Below, piece after piece: positions 46,488-58,610 of a DNA stretch of 64,000 bases. Position 1 is the first letter of the stretch. Every line of letters begins with the position of its first letter. The translations under genes and the position numbers were made by a program. The notes under the pieces were generated by a model. That model saw only the letters and a list, made by a program, of their open reading frames with translations, did no database searches and was not told the DNA's origin. Origin of the DNA: Sodiomyces alkalinus F11 (taxonomy: Eukaryota; Ascomycota; Sordariomycetes; Glomerellales; Plectosphaerellaceae); the NCBI RefSeq assembly GCF_003711515.1, contig NW_021167089.1, forward strand, positions 379,296 through 443,295. Reading direction: 5' to 3'.

Positions 46488-49400
46488 TTTTAATTAATCC
46501 TATTCGGCAAGTAGACCTTAACACCTAACGAGCAGTACTCTCTCGGTAAGAACGATATATCGAATAACGCTAATACCACGGGCAACGCTACCAGTAATAC
46601 TAGAATAACGGCCACCGCGGCCGCTAACCTAATATAAGCTATACGTAACTAAATTACATAACTCTATTAAGAGAACTAGTAACTCCGAGCTTAGATTAAG
46701 GCACTATATCCTAGTAATCTAAGGTATAAGTACCCGGAGCTACCTAAGTATAATAGGACTCGAGGATAGCTATAAGGCTTCCTAACCTATCTCCGGGGGT
46801 ATTTCTTATTCTATAGGGATACCCTTAACACGGAGGAGGCGAAAGTTCTCTACGTTATAGCACTCCTTATAGGAGACGCCTATAGATAGTTCAAGCCTAT
46901 CTATAGGGACCATCTAGAGCACCTTAACGATCCTACCGAGAGGGAGGACGATACTACGGCTATCTTCGGTAACTTCGAGGTCTTCGCTTAGCGACTCGGC
47001 GGTATCTTCGGGTAACCCGATAAGAAGAGGGTCGCTGCCTAATAACTTAAAAAGCTTCGATAGACTAAGTCGGTAGCCGACTATACTACTAAGTTCTAAT
47101 AGATGGCCTCGAAGCTTAACTATAATAATAAACCCCTTATAGACTAGTACTATTATAGACTTAAAAACGAAGGTAAGGATAAGCTATATAAACTTAACCG
47201 CCTAGAAGATTTTAGCACGTTTATAGCTATAGCTATTCGGATTAATAACCGATAATTTAAATAATAAATAGAGAAATACTAAAACTCGAATACTATAATA
47301 TATACTACTTACTATAGAAGGAACTAAGCTAATACTAGTAGGAAGTAGCTATACCTACGCTAATTCAGGAGTACCTTATATAGGTACTATAGTAGTCCTA
47401 TAAAGCTCGATAATATTAACTAATAGAATAATAAGTAGGGCAGGAAAGATATAAGCAAAGTTAAATACTATAATTACGATAAAATAGGCTACTTCGCGCG
47501 TAATTACTAATAGCCTAAGAGAGAGCGATCGTAATAATAGGCTACTACGATCGGAAAAAAGAAACCCTAGAAGGAAATTAACGCTATTAGATACCTGGAA
47601 ATTTATAGGGACGAAATACTATACGCTAACCTCTATTAGATAACCTGCTACGATACCTATTATCTAGTATACTAATTAAAGAAGGACGGAGCTAGATACT
47701 ACCCTAAAAGACCCTACAAGATACTCACTATAGTATCTAGTAATAAGTACGATAACGATTATAGCCTTAAAACCCCCGACTAGGATAACGATAAACTAGC
47801 TTTATAAACTACCGTGGAAATTCTTTAAGAACGCGGATAGATAAAGGAAAAAGCTAAAAGATAAAAGTGGATCTTAGAGATCTAGAAGAAATAGGAAGTC
47901 TATACGAATACTAGTAGTAGAGGCTTTAGCGCCCTCTAGGAAGTAGGACTCACTCCCGAAGAGAAACACCAGCTTAAGAAAGAGGATTATACATATTACG
48001 TATAAGAGGAAATCGCTAAACTCGAAGAGTAAGATTAGAAAACGGAGTCCGACGGAATTCCGGATAATAACATAAACTTCTAGTATTAATTTATAGAAGT
48101 AGCCGACCTAACCGAAGAAGAAGCTATCTAGCTACGGATACTTGATTAGCTCGCGGAAGAACCCTTTAGATAAACCCACTAAGTCCGTTTTACTAAACTT
48201 AGCTTCAATAACGCTTACTATAAAGCACCCACGGATAGTAGCGAAGAATAGTAATAAACTATATATTAGTAACCTTACTATACTTAGGAAGACCGAGATA
48301 CCTTTACCGGCCTAATAATAAGCCTATAAGGACCGGATAATTAACTACCCGAGTACTAAACATATAAAAGAGGATAGATAATACACGCTAACTATCTAGG
48401 CTATAGTTTAATTCTTTAGGTAAATTATATTAAGGATATATACCCTATATATAAAGAATATAAATAGGCTAATAACTTCTAGCCACGGAACGAAGAATAA
48501 ACCCTAGAAGATAGAGTCTATTTAAAAAGATAACGTAATAACTAGGTTATCACGGAGACTAAGGATAAAAAACACGAGATTCGCCTCTAACCACCTAAAA
48601 ATAACTACTATAAGTATCGGTTAAGCGAATACAAAACTAATAGCTATATAGTATACGCTACTAGAATAATCCGATAACTAGAGTAAGACTAAGAAGCTTA
48701 GGAATCACGCTTCTAGGCCCTTAATAAGCGTTTATAATAGATAGAATAGCTCTTAATCTAGTATAGGTTCTTAGATAAAGAAATATCCCTCGAATACCGA
48801 GCTAAACGGGTAAAAGACTAGGAGTATACTATTATAAAGAGTATATAAGAGGCACTTAATAGATATACTCTATAATATCTAGTAGTATAGGGTATTACTA
48901 TATTAGAATATAACTCGATAAATATAAGATAAACGCACTATTAGATATAGGCGTAGCAGGAAACTATATCTCACTAGTAGCCGTAAGAAAGTTCTCTATA
49001 CCCTGGGTTAGAAAACACCTAGAAGATAAGTATAAAATTACTCCGTATACGGGAAAGAACTAGTCCTAAGAAGAAGTTATTATTAGCTAGGAGACTATAC
49101 ACCTTTAGGTTAAAATTAAGAATAAGACTAAAGTAATAAAGTTCAATATATACGATATAGGCTATAAGGATATTATCCTTAGTAAGCTATAATTTAACGA
49201 GTAGAATCCTAATATAGACTAAAAGCTTAGCTAGCTTTAGTGGAGATTAAAGAGTAAGTAGAAGACTACAAAGGAAACCTTACCCGATCCTAATATCCGT
49301 CGAAAATAGCAGAAAGACTTACCGACGAAGGAGCCTTAGGGAGACTTAAATAGCCGCTAAAAGTCAGGGACTAAGGCGAGAAAAGACCGAAAAACGTTAA

Positions 49401-52215
49401 GATAATAGCGATAGTATAATAACCGACGCGTTATAAATATTATTAAAGGAATCTATCAGATTATCTAAGCAGAGAGAGGACTCGTAAAAGGCGATCACGA
49501 TAGACTCGCCAAGGTATTACCAGAATACCGTAAATACGGAAAGCTATTTACCCAAAGTCTAGAGACTAGATTACCGAAATATCGATACTACGGTCACGAG
49601 ATACCCCTTAAGGAAGGCACGTACCCGAAATTCTTTCTAATCTATAGACTAAATCAAAAGGAATTAGATACCTTAGAAGAATATCTTAAAGAAATATTAG
49701 TAAAAGGCTATATTAGAGTATTATAGTTACTAGCAGGATAGCTTATCCTGTTTATACTAAAGAAAAACGGTAAGCTACGGCTATATATCGACTATTAATA
49801 ACTTAATAATATAACTATTAAGAACCGCTACCTACTACCTTTTATCTTATAGATACGAGATTAGTTAGTTAGAGTGTAATAGTTTATAGCACTCGACTTA
49901 AAAAGAGCCTATAACTTAATTAGGATTAAAAAAGGAGAAGAGTAGAAAATAGTATTCCGAATAAAGTAAGGATATTTCGAGTACCTTATTATACCCTTTA
50001 GATTAATAAATACGCCGGTATCGTTCTAAACGCTTATTAACGATATTCTAAGGAAGTATCTAGACCACTTTATTATAGTATACTTAGATAATATCCTTAT
50101 ATTTTCTAAGATACTCGAAGAATACCGATAATATATTTATATAATCCTATAACTCCTATAAAACGCCGACCTACTAGTTAAACTAAAAAAAGTGTAATTC
50201 TATACGTAAGAAGTTAACTTTTTAGAGTATACGATCTAACCTAATAAAATCTGTATAGATAAGGCGAAAATCTAATATATCTCTAAATAGCTATAGCCGT
50301 AGAATATTCGCGATATTCAGTCTTTCCTTAGACTAGTTAATTACTATCGACGATTTATTAAGGACTATAGTAAGATTACTATCCCCTTAACTAAAGTAAC
50401 TAAAAAGGGCTTAACTTCGAATAGAATAAAAGAATAAAAGAAGTATTCTAAGCCCTTAAAGGAAGGGTTACTAGTAAACCTATCTTAGTAATACTAAACC
50501 CCGATAAACAATACGAACTCGAAATAAACGTATCCGACTAGGCTCTAGGAGTATAACTCGGATAACACGACGTAGAAAGGAGACTATACCCTATAGCCTT
50601 TATATCTAATAAACTTAGTAGACTAGAACTTAACTATTAGATCCACGATAAAGAGCTAATAGCTATTATCGAAGCCTTTAAGAAATAAAGACCGTATCTA
50701 TTAGGAATAAAACACCCGGTATAGGTCTACACGGATTATAAGAACCTTACATAATTCACCACTACTAAGGTTCTTAATAAACAATAGATCCGATAGGCAG
50801 AATTCCTATCCGAATTTAACTTCTATATTTAATATATAAAAGGAAGCGAAAATAGTCGCGCAGACGCACTTAGCCAACTAGGAACACCTAATAAGTCACC
50901 TAAACCATAAGCTATACTCTAATAGGAAGGAGAAGCTCTTACCCTTAAAAACAGAGAAATAAATAGTATTAATCGGATAACCGATACCACGTTTAAAGAA
51001 GCACACGCCTTACTAATATATAGATATTAAGGAGTTTATAAGACTTACTGCCGATTACGATAATAAAACGGCTACACAGGAACTAAAGAACGAGTTAGGG
51101 ACTTTATTCGTAACTACGTTATTTACCAGAAAGTAAAGAGTAGCCGATATAAACCTTACGGACTACTAAAGCCACTACTAGTAGTAAGTGGACCTTAGGA
51201 GTTAATTATAATAGACTTCGTGATAGGATTTCCGATATCTAAAGATCTAGTAATAAGAATGGCCTATAATAGCGTATTCGTAGTCGTCGATCGATTCACG
51301 AAATACACTCTTTATATTCTATATATTAAAAACACTATAGTAGAGGAACTAGCTAGTATCTTCCTCGACCGCTTAATCCAGGATTACGGTATACTATATA
51401 AGATTATTATAGATAGAGATAAATTATTTACTAGTAACTTCTAGAAAGCAGTTATAAGCTAGCTAGGGGCGAAATATAAGTACTTAATAGTATTTTACCC
51501 TATAACCGACGGATAAACCGAAATTATAACCTAAATCCTAGAATAATACCTATAATACTATATAGGATATAAGTAAGATAATTAGGTATAGTACTTACCG
51601 CTTATATAATCCGAATATAATAGCTCGTTAAACGAGTTAATAAAGAAAATACCGTTTAAAGTAAACTACGGATATAATCTGATAGTATTTAGGAAACCTT
51701 TAGAAGGACTAGATACGCTAAAAATGATAAAAATAGTTAAAAGTATAAAGAAACTACACGAAAAACTATAAACCGACCTAGAGATAGTTAGAACACGAAT
51801 AAGCAAGTACGCGAATTAATTAAGGATTAAGGGACTAACCCTTTCAAGGGGGGACTACGTCTACCTTATTCGAAAAAATATAAAAACATAATAACTAAGC
51901 GATAAATTAGATTTTAAAAAACTAGGACTATTCGAAATCCTAGAGAAAAAATCAGATACGAACTATATCCTATCCCTACCTCCGATAATAAGAATATATA
52001 ATAATTTCTATATTTTACTACTTAAACTAGTACTAAAAAATATAAAAATAATATAAGATACGATTATAGTCGATACTAGTAACGTGTACGAAGCAGAACG
52101 AATCCTCGACTATTAAGAAACGCTAAACGGCACCGAATATTTTATTAAGTAGAAAAACTACGACCACGGCGATAATATAAAGGAACCTAAGAAAAACCTA
52201 ATCTATTATAAATAA
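46488..52215 (+). pseudogene. Degenerate gag-pol of the chromovirus
   Basis: The reading frame is broken by many transition-type stops. At 47460-47515 a CCHC zinc knuckle reads Y-x2-Y-x4-Y-x4-Y: every Cys and His is now Tyr, a direct RIP effect. A protease site near 48940 reads DIGV instead of DTGA. RT lies at 49630-50360, with its catalytic block reading YLDN (50075-50095) instead of YLDD. RNase H lies at 50490-50900, ending ADALSQ. Integrase is at about 51020-51900, with a surviving 74-codon frame (51220-51444) covering a DFVIGFPISK-type core. The C-terminal chromodomain is at about 52080-52215 (VYEAERILDY, then KNYDHGDN). Described only; no product can be made from it as it stands. Confidence 0.9.
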
Positions 52216-52318
52216 CTCCTAAAGCAATACCGATAAAACACTATTAGGACCCGGAACCAGACACCGCGGTCTACGTAAAATTAATATCCGAAAAGTCACC
52301 TATATCCTACGCTATAAT

Positions 52319-52927
52319 TTAATTCTAATTAATCACGCTACCCGTATTAGCCGCCTATATAGCTAATATAGCCTCCGACTCCGTATAACGGACCTTAGCT
52401 TCCTTTCGTTCTAACTCCTTAAGCTCTTCCACGCTTATAAGGTCCTTACGCACTATCTTGACCCCTTTCTCGCGAAGTAATCAGCGTATCTTTCGAAGGC
52501 GAATTAAGCGGGCTAAGGCCTTATTTATTTCCTATTAAGCACGGGCCTCGGCGGCCTTAAGCTCTCGACGGCGAGCTATTAAAACCTCCTCCGCCTACTC
52601 CTCCTCGCGCTTAAGATAACGGAGTTCGTTATAAATACGGCTAACTAAAATATATATAGTTAGGAAGGGAGTAAGGGGGAACGAAGAAGATAACCCACTA
52701 GAAGATATAGGAGCCCGCGAAGAGTTATAGAAACGACCGATAAAGTAATAAGATAAGCAGCGCCCGATACCATCTAGGACGAAATAAGGAATCGACCGGT
52801 CAAAATAACGCGAGTAAGGCGAAACCTCGAAACCCTAATCGGTAATAAGAGCGGAAGTTCGAATTCGGTTAAGAGAGGAACGGGAAGTGGCGGTTTTAGC
52901 AGAACGTTTCTGTACACAGTCAGGCAT
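52319..52927 (-). pseudogene. Antisense ORF between chromodomain and 3' LTR
   Basis: On the strand opposite to gag-pol, one frame of 203 codons starts at an ATG at 52927 (MPDCVQKRSAKTATSRSSLN) and ends at TAA 52321-52319. It has only about seven internal stops, each one transition from Gln, Trp or Arg. The N-terminal part is Ser/Arg-rich. The C-terminal half is a strong coiled-coil-like segment: YLKREEE, RRRELKAAEARA, EINKALARLIRLRKI, LISVEELKELERKEAKVRY. Similar coiled-coil hypothetical proteins occur near fungal gypsy elements as I recall, but no function is known to me. Confidence 0.65.
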
Positions 52928-53015
52928 AATAATCAGCTATAGAGAAAAGAAGAAAAGCAGGAAAGCACTAAACCTAGGGAAACGGCCTACTTATACGACC
53001 GCTAGAATAGCGCTT

Positions 53016-53028
53016 AGAAGAGGGGAGG
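53016..53028 (+). other. Polypurine tract
   Basis: AGAAGAGGGGAGG ends 3 nt before the 3' LTR, the expected place for the plus-strand primer of reverse transcription. Confidence 0.8.
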
Positions 53029-53031
53029 TAA

Positions 53032-53599
53032 TATTACGGCTAATAGGCCTAATATACACTAACACGAAGGATACACTAGTATATAACGTACTAGGATGGT
53101 TAGCGTACTAGGATATAACTAGAAGATAACTCAGGAAGAAGGATTACGTGCTCCGGTACATAACCCCGCTAGGAAGGATATATTAGCACTACTAATAAGT
53201 ATAGGCCAGGGCGCTATAAGGGCTACCTAGGTAAGTAACCTACTTTACGAATATTTATTAACGGAGAAGTAAATAATAAGTAAACACCTAGTAAACGTTA
53301 TAGAGTTATTTACCAGGGACCTAGTAAATAATAAGCTATATATACCAGAGTATCCTAGGTCTTACTTCTACTAGAGAATAAGATATCGATTAATCTAAGT
53401 CTTTACCTGGACTACTATTCTACGCTTAAACCTACCTTATAAAGAAGACGTCTAGTCTTTATAACGTAACTACGACCAGACCACTACGAACAACAGTTAC
53501 TGCTCTTTAGTTAATATCCTCTTCTTATTTTAAACTAAAACCTCGACGCTAGTCCCCTATCGTCCACTATACTATAGAGGACCGGAAGCCGTCGTAATA
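53032..53599 (+). repeat. 3' LTR of the chromovirus
   Basis: Partner of 45920-46487, preceded by the purine tract AGAAGAGGGGAGG and followed by the TCCCT target duplication. Confidence 0.93.
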
Positions 53600-56500
53600 T
53601 CCCTCTATTAGGGAGATTACCGATAGACCTAGACGGGTTAAGACTCGAAAGAGAAAGAGCTATAAAATATCGACTACCGATAATAATAACACCGTGTTCC
53701 GGCCGAGCGACGTTTTTTTCGAGGCTATCGGCGTCGATACTACGTAAGTCGGGGATAATAGCGGCGATAGTAATAAGAATAGCAATAATAATAACACGAC
53801 TATATACTAAGGTCGTAAGAGTACGGGGGGCAGGATTTATTCGGGAAATAGTTTTAGGCGTCTAGGCTATTCATATAGGATATTATTCTATAGCTATCAC
53901 GATAGGATTCGGGAAGGTTATAAGGTATCTAGGAGTTATAATATTATCTATTATTATATACTATAGTTTATAATAGCGGTATAGGTCTAGGTTAGCAGTT
54001 TATTTTACGGGAACAGAATATCCCTAAGGACACAGGTATAAAGGCATCGCGATAGAAATATATAGCTTCTATTTTACTATATAAGATATAATGCCTTTTA
54101 TATATTTATTGTCCGTCGTGAAATAATTTAGATAGTGACTATTAGCCTAAGCCCCTATATCTTAAATCTCGATTCTTATACCTTTCACGGAGATAGGAAG
54201 GTAAGGTAGTCGTGCCTTACCTTATATACCCTAGTCCCTCCCGAGTCCTCTTAAATTACTACCTTACCTTATATTCGTTCTCTCGTCTTAAACCTCTTCT
54301 CTTAAACTACTTCTCGTATTACCTATCCTATTAGATTCACTCCAGCTTCTAGTATCTACGATCTATATTAAATACAAATATCGTAGATAACAGTAATAGC
54401 AGCTTCAGTTTCAAAGACTAGACTTCTAGGTTAGCTATAGCTATATATACCAGAGATTTCTTACTATTTCTTACTATATTCTTATAATTTCCCGAGGCCA
54501 TCTTAAATAACTTACTAGATATTACTAACTAATACCTTAGGCAAGATCCAGATATAGCTTACTTAAGTTATCATCTCGTAGTAACCACTATAGCAGCCAC
54601 TAAGGTTTATAGCTCCTAGAAGCTTAGGTACCGCCTTTATTTCGATACTCTTAAAAAGGATAATAGTAAAAGTCTGTATATCGGACTATTTCTCTCGGCC
54701 CTTTTTATCTATAAAGATAAGATAAAGTTCCCTAAGTATACCAGAACGCTACTAGAGAAGTGGTAGCAGAATATTATTATACAGGATAGCAAAAAGGTCA
54801 CCGTCCCTAACCCTAAGCGAGTGGATAAGGTGAAGGACTAGCGTAAAGGCGCTAACTTCTTCGGTTTCACTACTATCGATAATAGAGAGGTGCGTGCCGA
54901 GAAATATCTTATCGTAACTATAGTGATACTAAAGGAGCGAAGCAATAAGAAGGGATATAATCCTAACTAAGCTGCCTCTCGTAAACGAAAGCGAACCTAA
55001 GTCGATAACGATAAAGTTAAGGAGTAGGAAGCCTAGGAGGCGTAGACTATCGAAGAGGATAGTCAGTAAATAGAATATAGTGCTAGCGAGGCCTAGGGAA
55101 ATAGAGGATAAAGTTAGGAGAAAGGAAAAATATTGTTTTACGATTTATATAGTGAAATAACTTCGGCTTTAAGGACACGGCGCTATCTCGGGGAGGTAGT
55201 AAATAAACAGGACAGGGATACGGACAGAAATTAAAAGACTTTATATCTTAATATAAGAATATTATTAGGTCCTAGGATATAGTAGTAACGGGCAGTTACT
55301 TTAAGGCCGAATTAGTGGTTATATAATATCCAGAAGAATAGTAGGGATTTCACGGCGCTTAGATTTAGATCAGGTTTAGCTTAGATCCAGCTTCGATTCT
55401 AACTCAGGTTTATTTCATAGACTCCTTATATATATCGAGAAACCCTATACCCGTAGTTTTCGCTAGCGGGACACTAAGTCGTCTACTATCCTTCTCTTTT
55501 ATAAGCTCCTAGTATCGTTATCCGTATCTCGAGTTCTTTACTTTAAGTTTCCCTAGGTAAGGAGCTATAGCTTCCAGGAATAGAAAATTAAGTCTAGTAT
55601 TAACCTATCTCGTTTATACCTTAGGTGCTATTATACTACCTCCGGGCTACTAAAAAGGACTACCACATATTATATACCCCTACCTATATACTATATCTCC
55701 ACGATTTTAATAGATACCGAATAGGATACCGAATAGGATATAGAATTCGAGATATCCGAGACCCCACCCCCTAGACGCCGATTCCCCTCTACTATTCCCG
55801 ATTTAAATATAAATATATATAACGATAATGATTCTTACTGCTAAATCGATCCCCTCGAGTTACTCCTTCACGAGTATACTATTTAATACGAGCTCGTCCT
55901 ACTCCCTACTCCTTACCCTAGCGTGGATTCCTATCTATAGAAGGAGACGCAGGCGGCAGAGGATACCCGTAATACTATCTAGGAGAAGACGGACGAGTTT
56001 TATATAGATATCGCTATTAAAGACGCCGGATATAGCGAAAGTGCCCGTTGATACCGCATAAAAGACTAGGTCTGCTAACTTCGCTAATGGTATTATACGG
56101 CCTATAGTATAACCCCCCCGTCTATACCCCCGACACGACTTCCAATTTGATAGAGGTTTATAATAGCTAAGGCAGCGTGGGGGGCGAATTCACGGATACT
56201 AGATAGTCTATAGTACCGACTACTAAAGAGGAGTCTAAAAGAAGTCGGACTAGTTATCAGTAATGGGCGTAAGCCTAAAGAAGGAGCTAAAGTCTAATAA
56301 CGAGGAAGTCTAAAGAGGGACGGTGAAAAAGCTCACTATTATATTATATAGAATATAGCGATAACGAAGGAATATAATAACTTACTAAACTTACTATTAG
56401 TCGTGCTATACTATCGAATTCACTATACTAACAGTAAGAGATAGAATAACCAGTATAATACCAATCGACTCCCTCAGTATAGTTATATCAGCCAGTATTT

Positions 56501-56776
56501 CACTAACGGTCAGTGTAGTCAGTACTGGTTAGTCATTTAGTGGGGTCATAATAGCTAATACAGCAACCTGACCTGCATGACAGTATACATTTTTCAGCCA
56601 CCGTTTTTTACTGGTCACTATAGTATTCACCGTTTAGAATAACCCACCTAATATACCTGACCATTTTGACATAGTATTAGCCACTTACCAGTAAGTACCC
56701 TGTTCATGCTATCGATTTCATGTCCACACAATGACCACCCACCCTATTATGTTTACGGTGGTTATGCTAAGGCTAG

Positions 56777-56796
56777 ACTGTCAAGACCCCCCCCCC
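56777..56796 (-). repeat. Right terminal inverted repeat of the composite element
   Basis: ACTGTCAAGACCCCCCCCCC on the plus strand. The adjacent 200 bp (56520-56720) are less AT-rich and full of short ACTGGT/GGTCA/CAGTA words, resembling a subterminal binding-site array. Confidence 0.65.
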
Positions 56797-56797
56797 T

Positions 56798-58610
56798 CCC
56801 GGATAGGTATGTTGCACGAATGTACCTATGTACTCCGTACACACAAACATGCATAAGGATCCGCTGTGGCGCGGGCTTGCTGAGCCCTGTAGGCTGCCGA
56901 CGAACTACCCGTTAACACCTAGCTAGCTGACTAGGATGACGACGGACGATGACGGATGGAGAGGACTCCGGCCTAGCTTATCGTCTATCGCAGTCTTCTG
57001 TCGCACTTGGTACTGTTCTGGCTGCCTCTAGTTCGCCATGGCTCCTGGGAGGACAGTACCTAGAAGCTGGAGGAATATTCAATGTTTCGGCTCCAGATCA
57101 AAGAGAGGGGAAAGGCTTGGAGGAAGTTTGCTCGACGTAGTCGTGAAGATATCTGCTATGGTGCGAATCATGGAATTCAGAAAGGTCTGGGCCGACTTGA
57201 AAAGTAGTTATTAAGGTACGCAGGGCCCTTTTACAGTCCTTCTGATGGCAAGGACTCTTATAGTGTCCTTTCCTCGTCACAGGGCGACCCCTCCAATGCT
57301 CTTTCCACCTCATCAATAATACTTCCGTAAGGTAGGTAGGTACTGTGATATAATGTAAGGTACCTACCTATACAAATCTTGCTGATACTTGGTTTTAGTC
57401 ATTCTTAGCCAACATGTCTCTTACTGGAAATTCCAGGAACCTACCTATACGAAGTACGAAGAGAGCAGACTGCACTTCGTCTCTCTACGTGATTCAAAGA
57501 TGCGGGCTGGGTATTCCCGTCTTAGCTACCACGTTGGTCGCGAATATCCGGCTTGGTCAGCCACTCTACTATTAACCATCACATGGGAAATCTCGAGAGT
57601 TTCGAGCCGCGCAGCGGGCCTTGCACGGCCTCTGTCCCGGGAACCACTGACATACAAGCGCTGAATCTGCTCCCTCCCCGCTCCCTCCCGGTCCTTCCCA
57701 GCCTCCGTCGCAGCTATTATAGCCAGTGTAGTCCGAGTTTCGTCGGATACATACACGTACGCAGATGAATGAAGATGAGACAACCCGACGGAGTGGGCAT
57801 ATATTAGAAGATCGTTGTATCCCACTATCAGTACCAATATCGTACTGTTTGCTCGCTCTTTTACCATCTCGGACAAAAGACTCAAAAAGCCGTTGGATCC
57901 TCGCAACGAACAACGTCGAAACTGGCGGAGCCCACGTGACGCGGGTCGCAAGGAATTAATAATTAATAAGCAACTGGTTCAATGTCACCATGACGGCTCG
58001 TACACTGTACAACGTCCCGCGTCACTGTTCCAACGTTGGAGCGGGGCAAAGAATCTGGAGCCCCTCCTTGGGCTCCCACCCACCCCTCGACGGAACCCCT
58101 CTCGAGTCTTCTCTGTGACGCGGCTCGGATCTCCGATTGCGGTTGGACCTGGAACTAGCACTGACGCATTGGAACATGGGTCGCGCAAAAGAAGTACAAC
58201 GTGCTTCGTACATATGGTAGTGAGCAAAAGATCCAGGTCCCGAAACCATGGCGAGGGACAGATTCGCAAGGGACGGAAAGCCGTAGAAAGGATGGGCGGG
58301 AGCTCGTGGGACGGAGGTGGGGGTAGCGAATGGAGAGTCCCCCAAAAGCTCGGAAGCCCGATGGAAAGTCGTGCCCGGTTGCTGCGATCCTCGGTGTTTA
58401 GGTGGTGCCATCTCCATAATAACTCACCTTTTACCCCGTCTCCTCTTCTCTTCAGAACCCCCCCCTACTGTTTTCCCTCCTGTCTTCTCCTCTCTTCTCA
58501 ATTACCGTCGAACGAGTAGCAACACCGAACAAAAGTTGTCTTTGAACTCGTCAAGAGACCTGTCCCCTTCCCCTTCTTATATCCAGACCAACTCAAATAA
58601 ATCAGACACA
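56798..58610. other. Intergenic region and sod1 promoter
   Basis: Normal composition resumes. It holds the motif cluster ATGTACTCCGTACAC (56828) and GTAAGGTAGGTAGGTACTG...GTAAGGTACCTACCTA (57328-57370). A pyrimidine-rich tract (58425-58500) precedes the sod1 start. Open frames on both strands here (for example 57526-57951) have no protein-like features. Confidence 0.55.

Larger units (their letters stand above)
45920..53599 (+). mobile_element. Ty3/gypsy chromovirus, RIP-inactivated
   Basis: Full-length 7,680-bp LTR retrotransposon. The LTRs are 45920-46487 and 53032-53599 (568 bp each), with inverted ends TATTACGGC...CGTAATA, flanked by the same 5-bp TCCCT at 45915-45919 and 53600-53604. 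A polypurine tract lies at 53016-53028. Internal order gag-PR-RT-RNase H-IN-chromodomain identifies a Ty3/gypsy chromovirus. A primer binding site is not recognisable after 46487. It inserted into the larger element, and both are RIP-mutated. Confidence 0.93.
45190..55100 (+). pseudogene. Relic of an accessory ORF interrupted by the chromovirus
   Basis: Plus-strand frame with protein-like composition (VRLDGKRVYVTKTSAEWCEV at about 45216-45275; KADTGF near 45395). If the chromovirus and one copy of its TCCCT duplication are removed, the frame continues in phase from 45915 to 53600 onward (TDRPRRVKTRKRKSYKI, then NNNTVFRPSDVFFEAIGVD). A later segment (54650-55080) reads LFIYKDKIKF and NPKRVDKVKD, ending in basic then acidic runs. 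Stops are RIP-type. The family is not recognised, and whether all segments belong to one gene is inference. Confidence 0.4.
38238..56797. mobile_element. RIP-degraded large TIR element carrying a nested chromovirus
   Basis: Base composition changes abruptly near 38.28 kb and returns near 56.6 kb. Within it TpA is in great excess and CpA/TpG are scarce, so ATG is nearly absent, as after RIP (C to T in CpA context on both strands). Both ends carry an inverted repeat: left, eight G then TCTGGACAGT (38238-38255); right, ACTGTCAAGA then ten C (56777-56796). Outside lie CCCGGGTA (38230-38237) and CCCGGATA (56798-56805), a possible 8-bp target duplication with one transition; because CCCGGG is palindromic the similarity could instead extend the inverted repeat. 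Without the nested retrotransposon and its duplicated 5 bp the element would be about 10.9 kb. Two relic genes diverge from about 44.5-45.0 kb. Class assignment is inference. Confidence 0.65.

Noticed and set aside
51220..51444. 74-codon ORF as a host gene
   Set aside because: It is the integrase core of the chromovirus.
38280..56560. AT-rich block as a centromere or mitochondrial insertion
   Set aside because: It has defined inverted ends, LTRs, transposase-like and pol relics and a RIP signature, which explain it as mobile DNA; it is also short for a regional centromere. A wider view could change this.
57526..57951. 141-codon minus-strand frame upstream of sod1
   Set aside because: No domain or codon bias, overlapped by other open frames; taken as promoter sequence.
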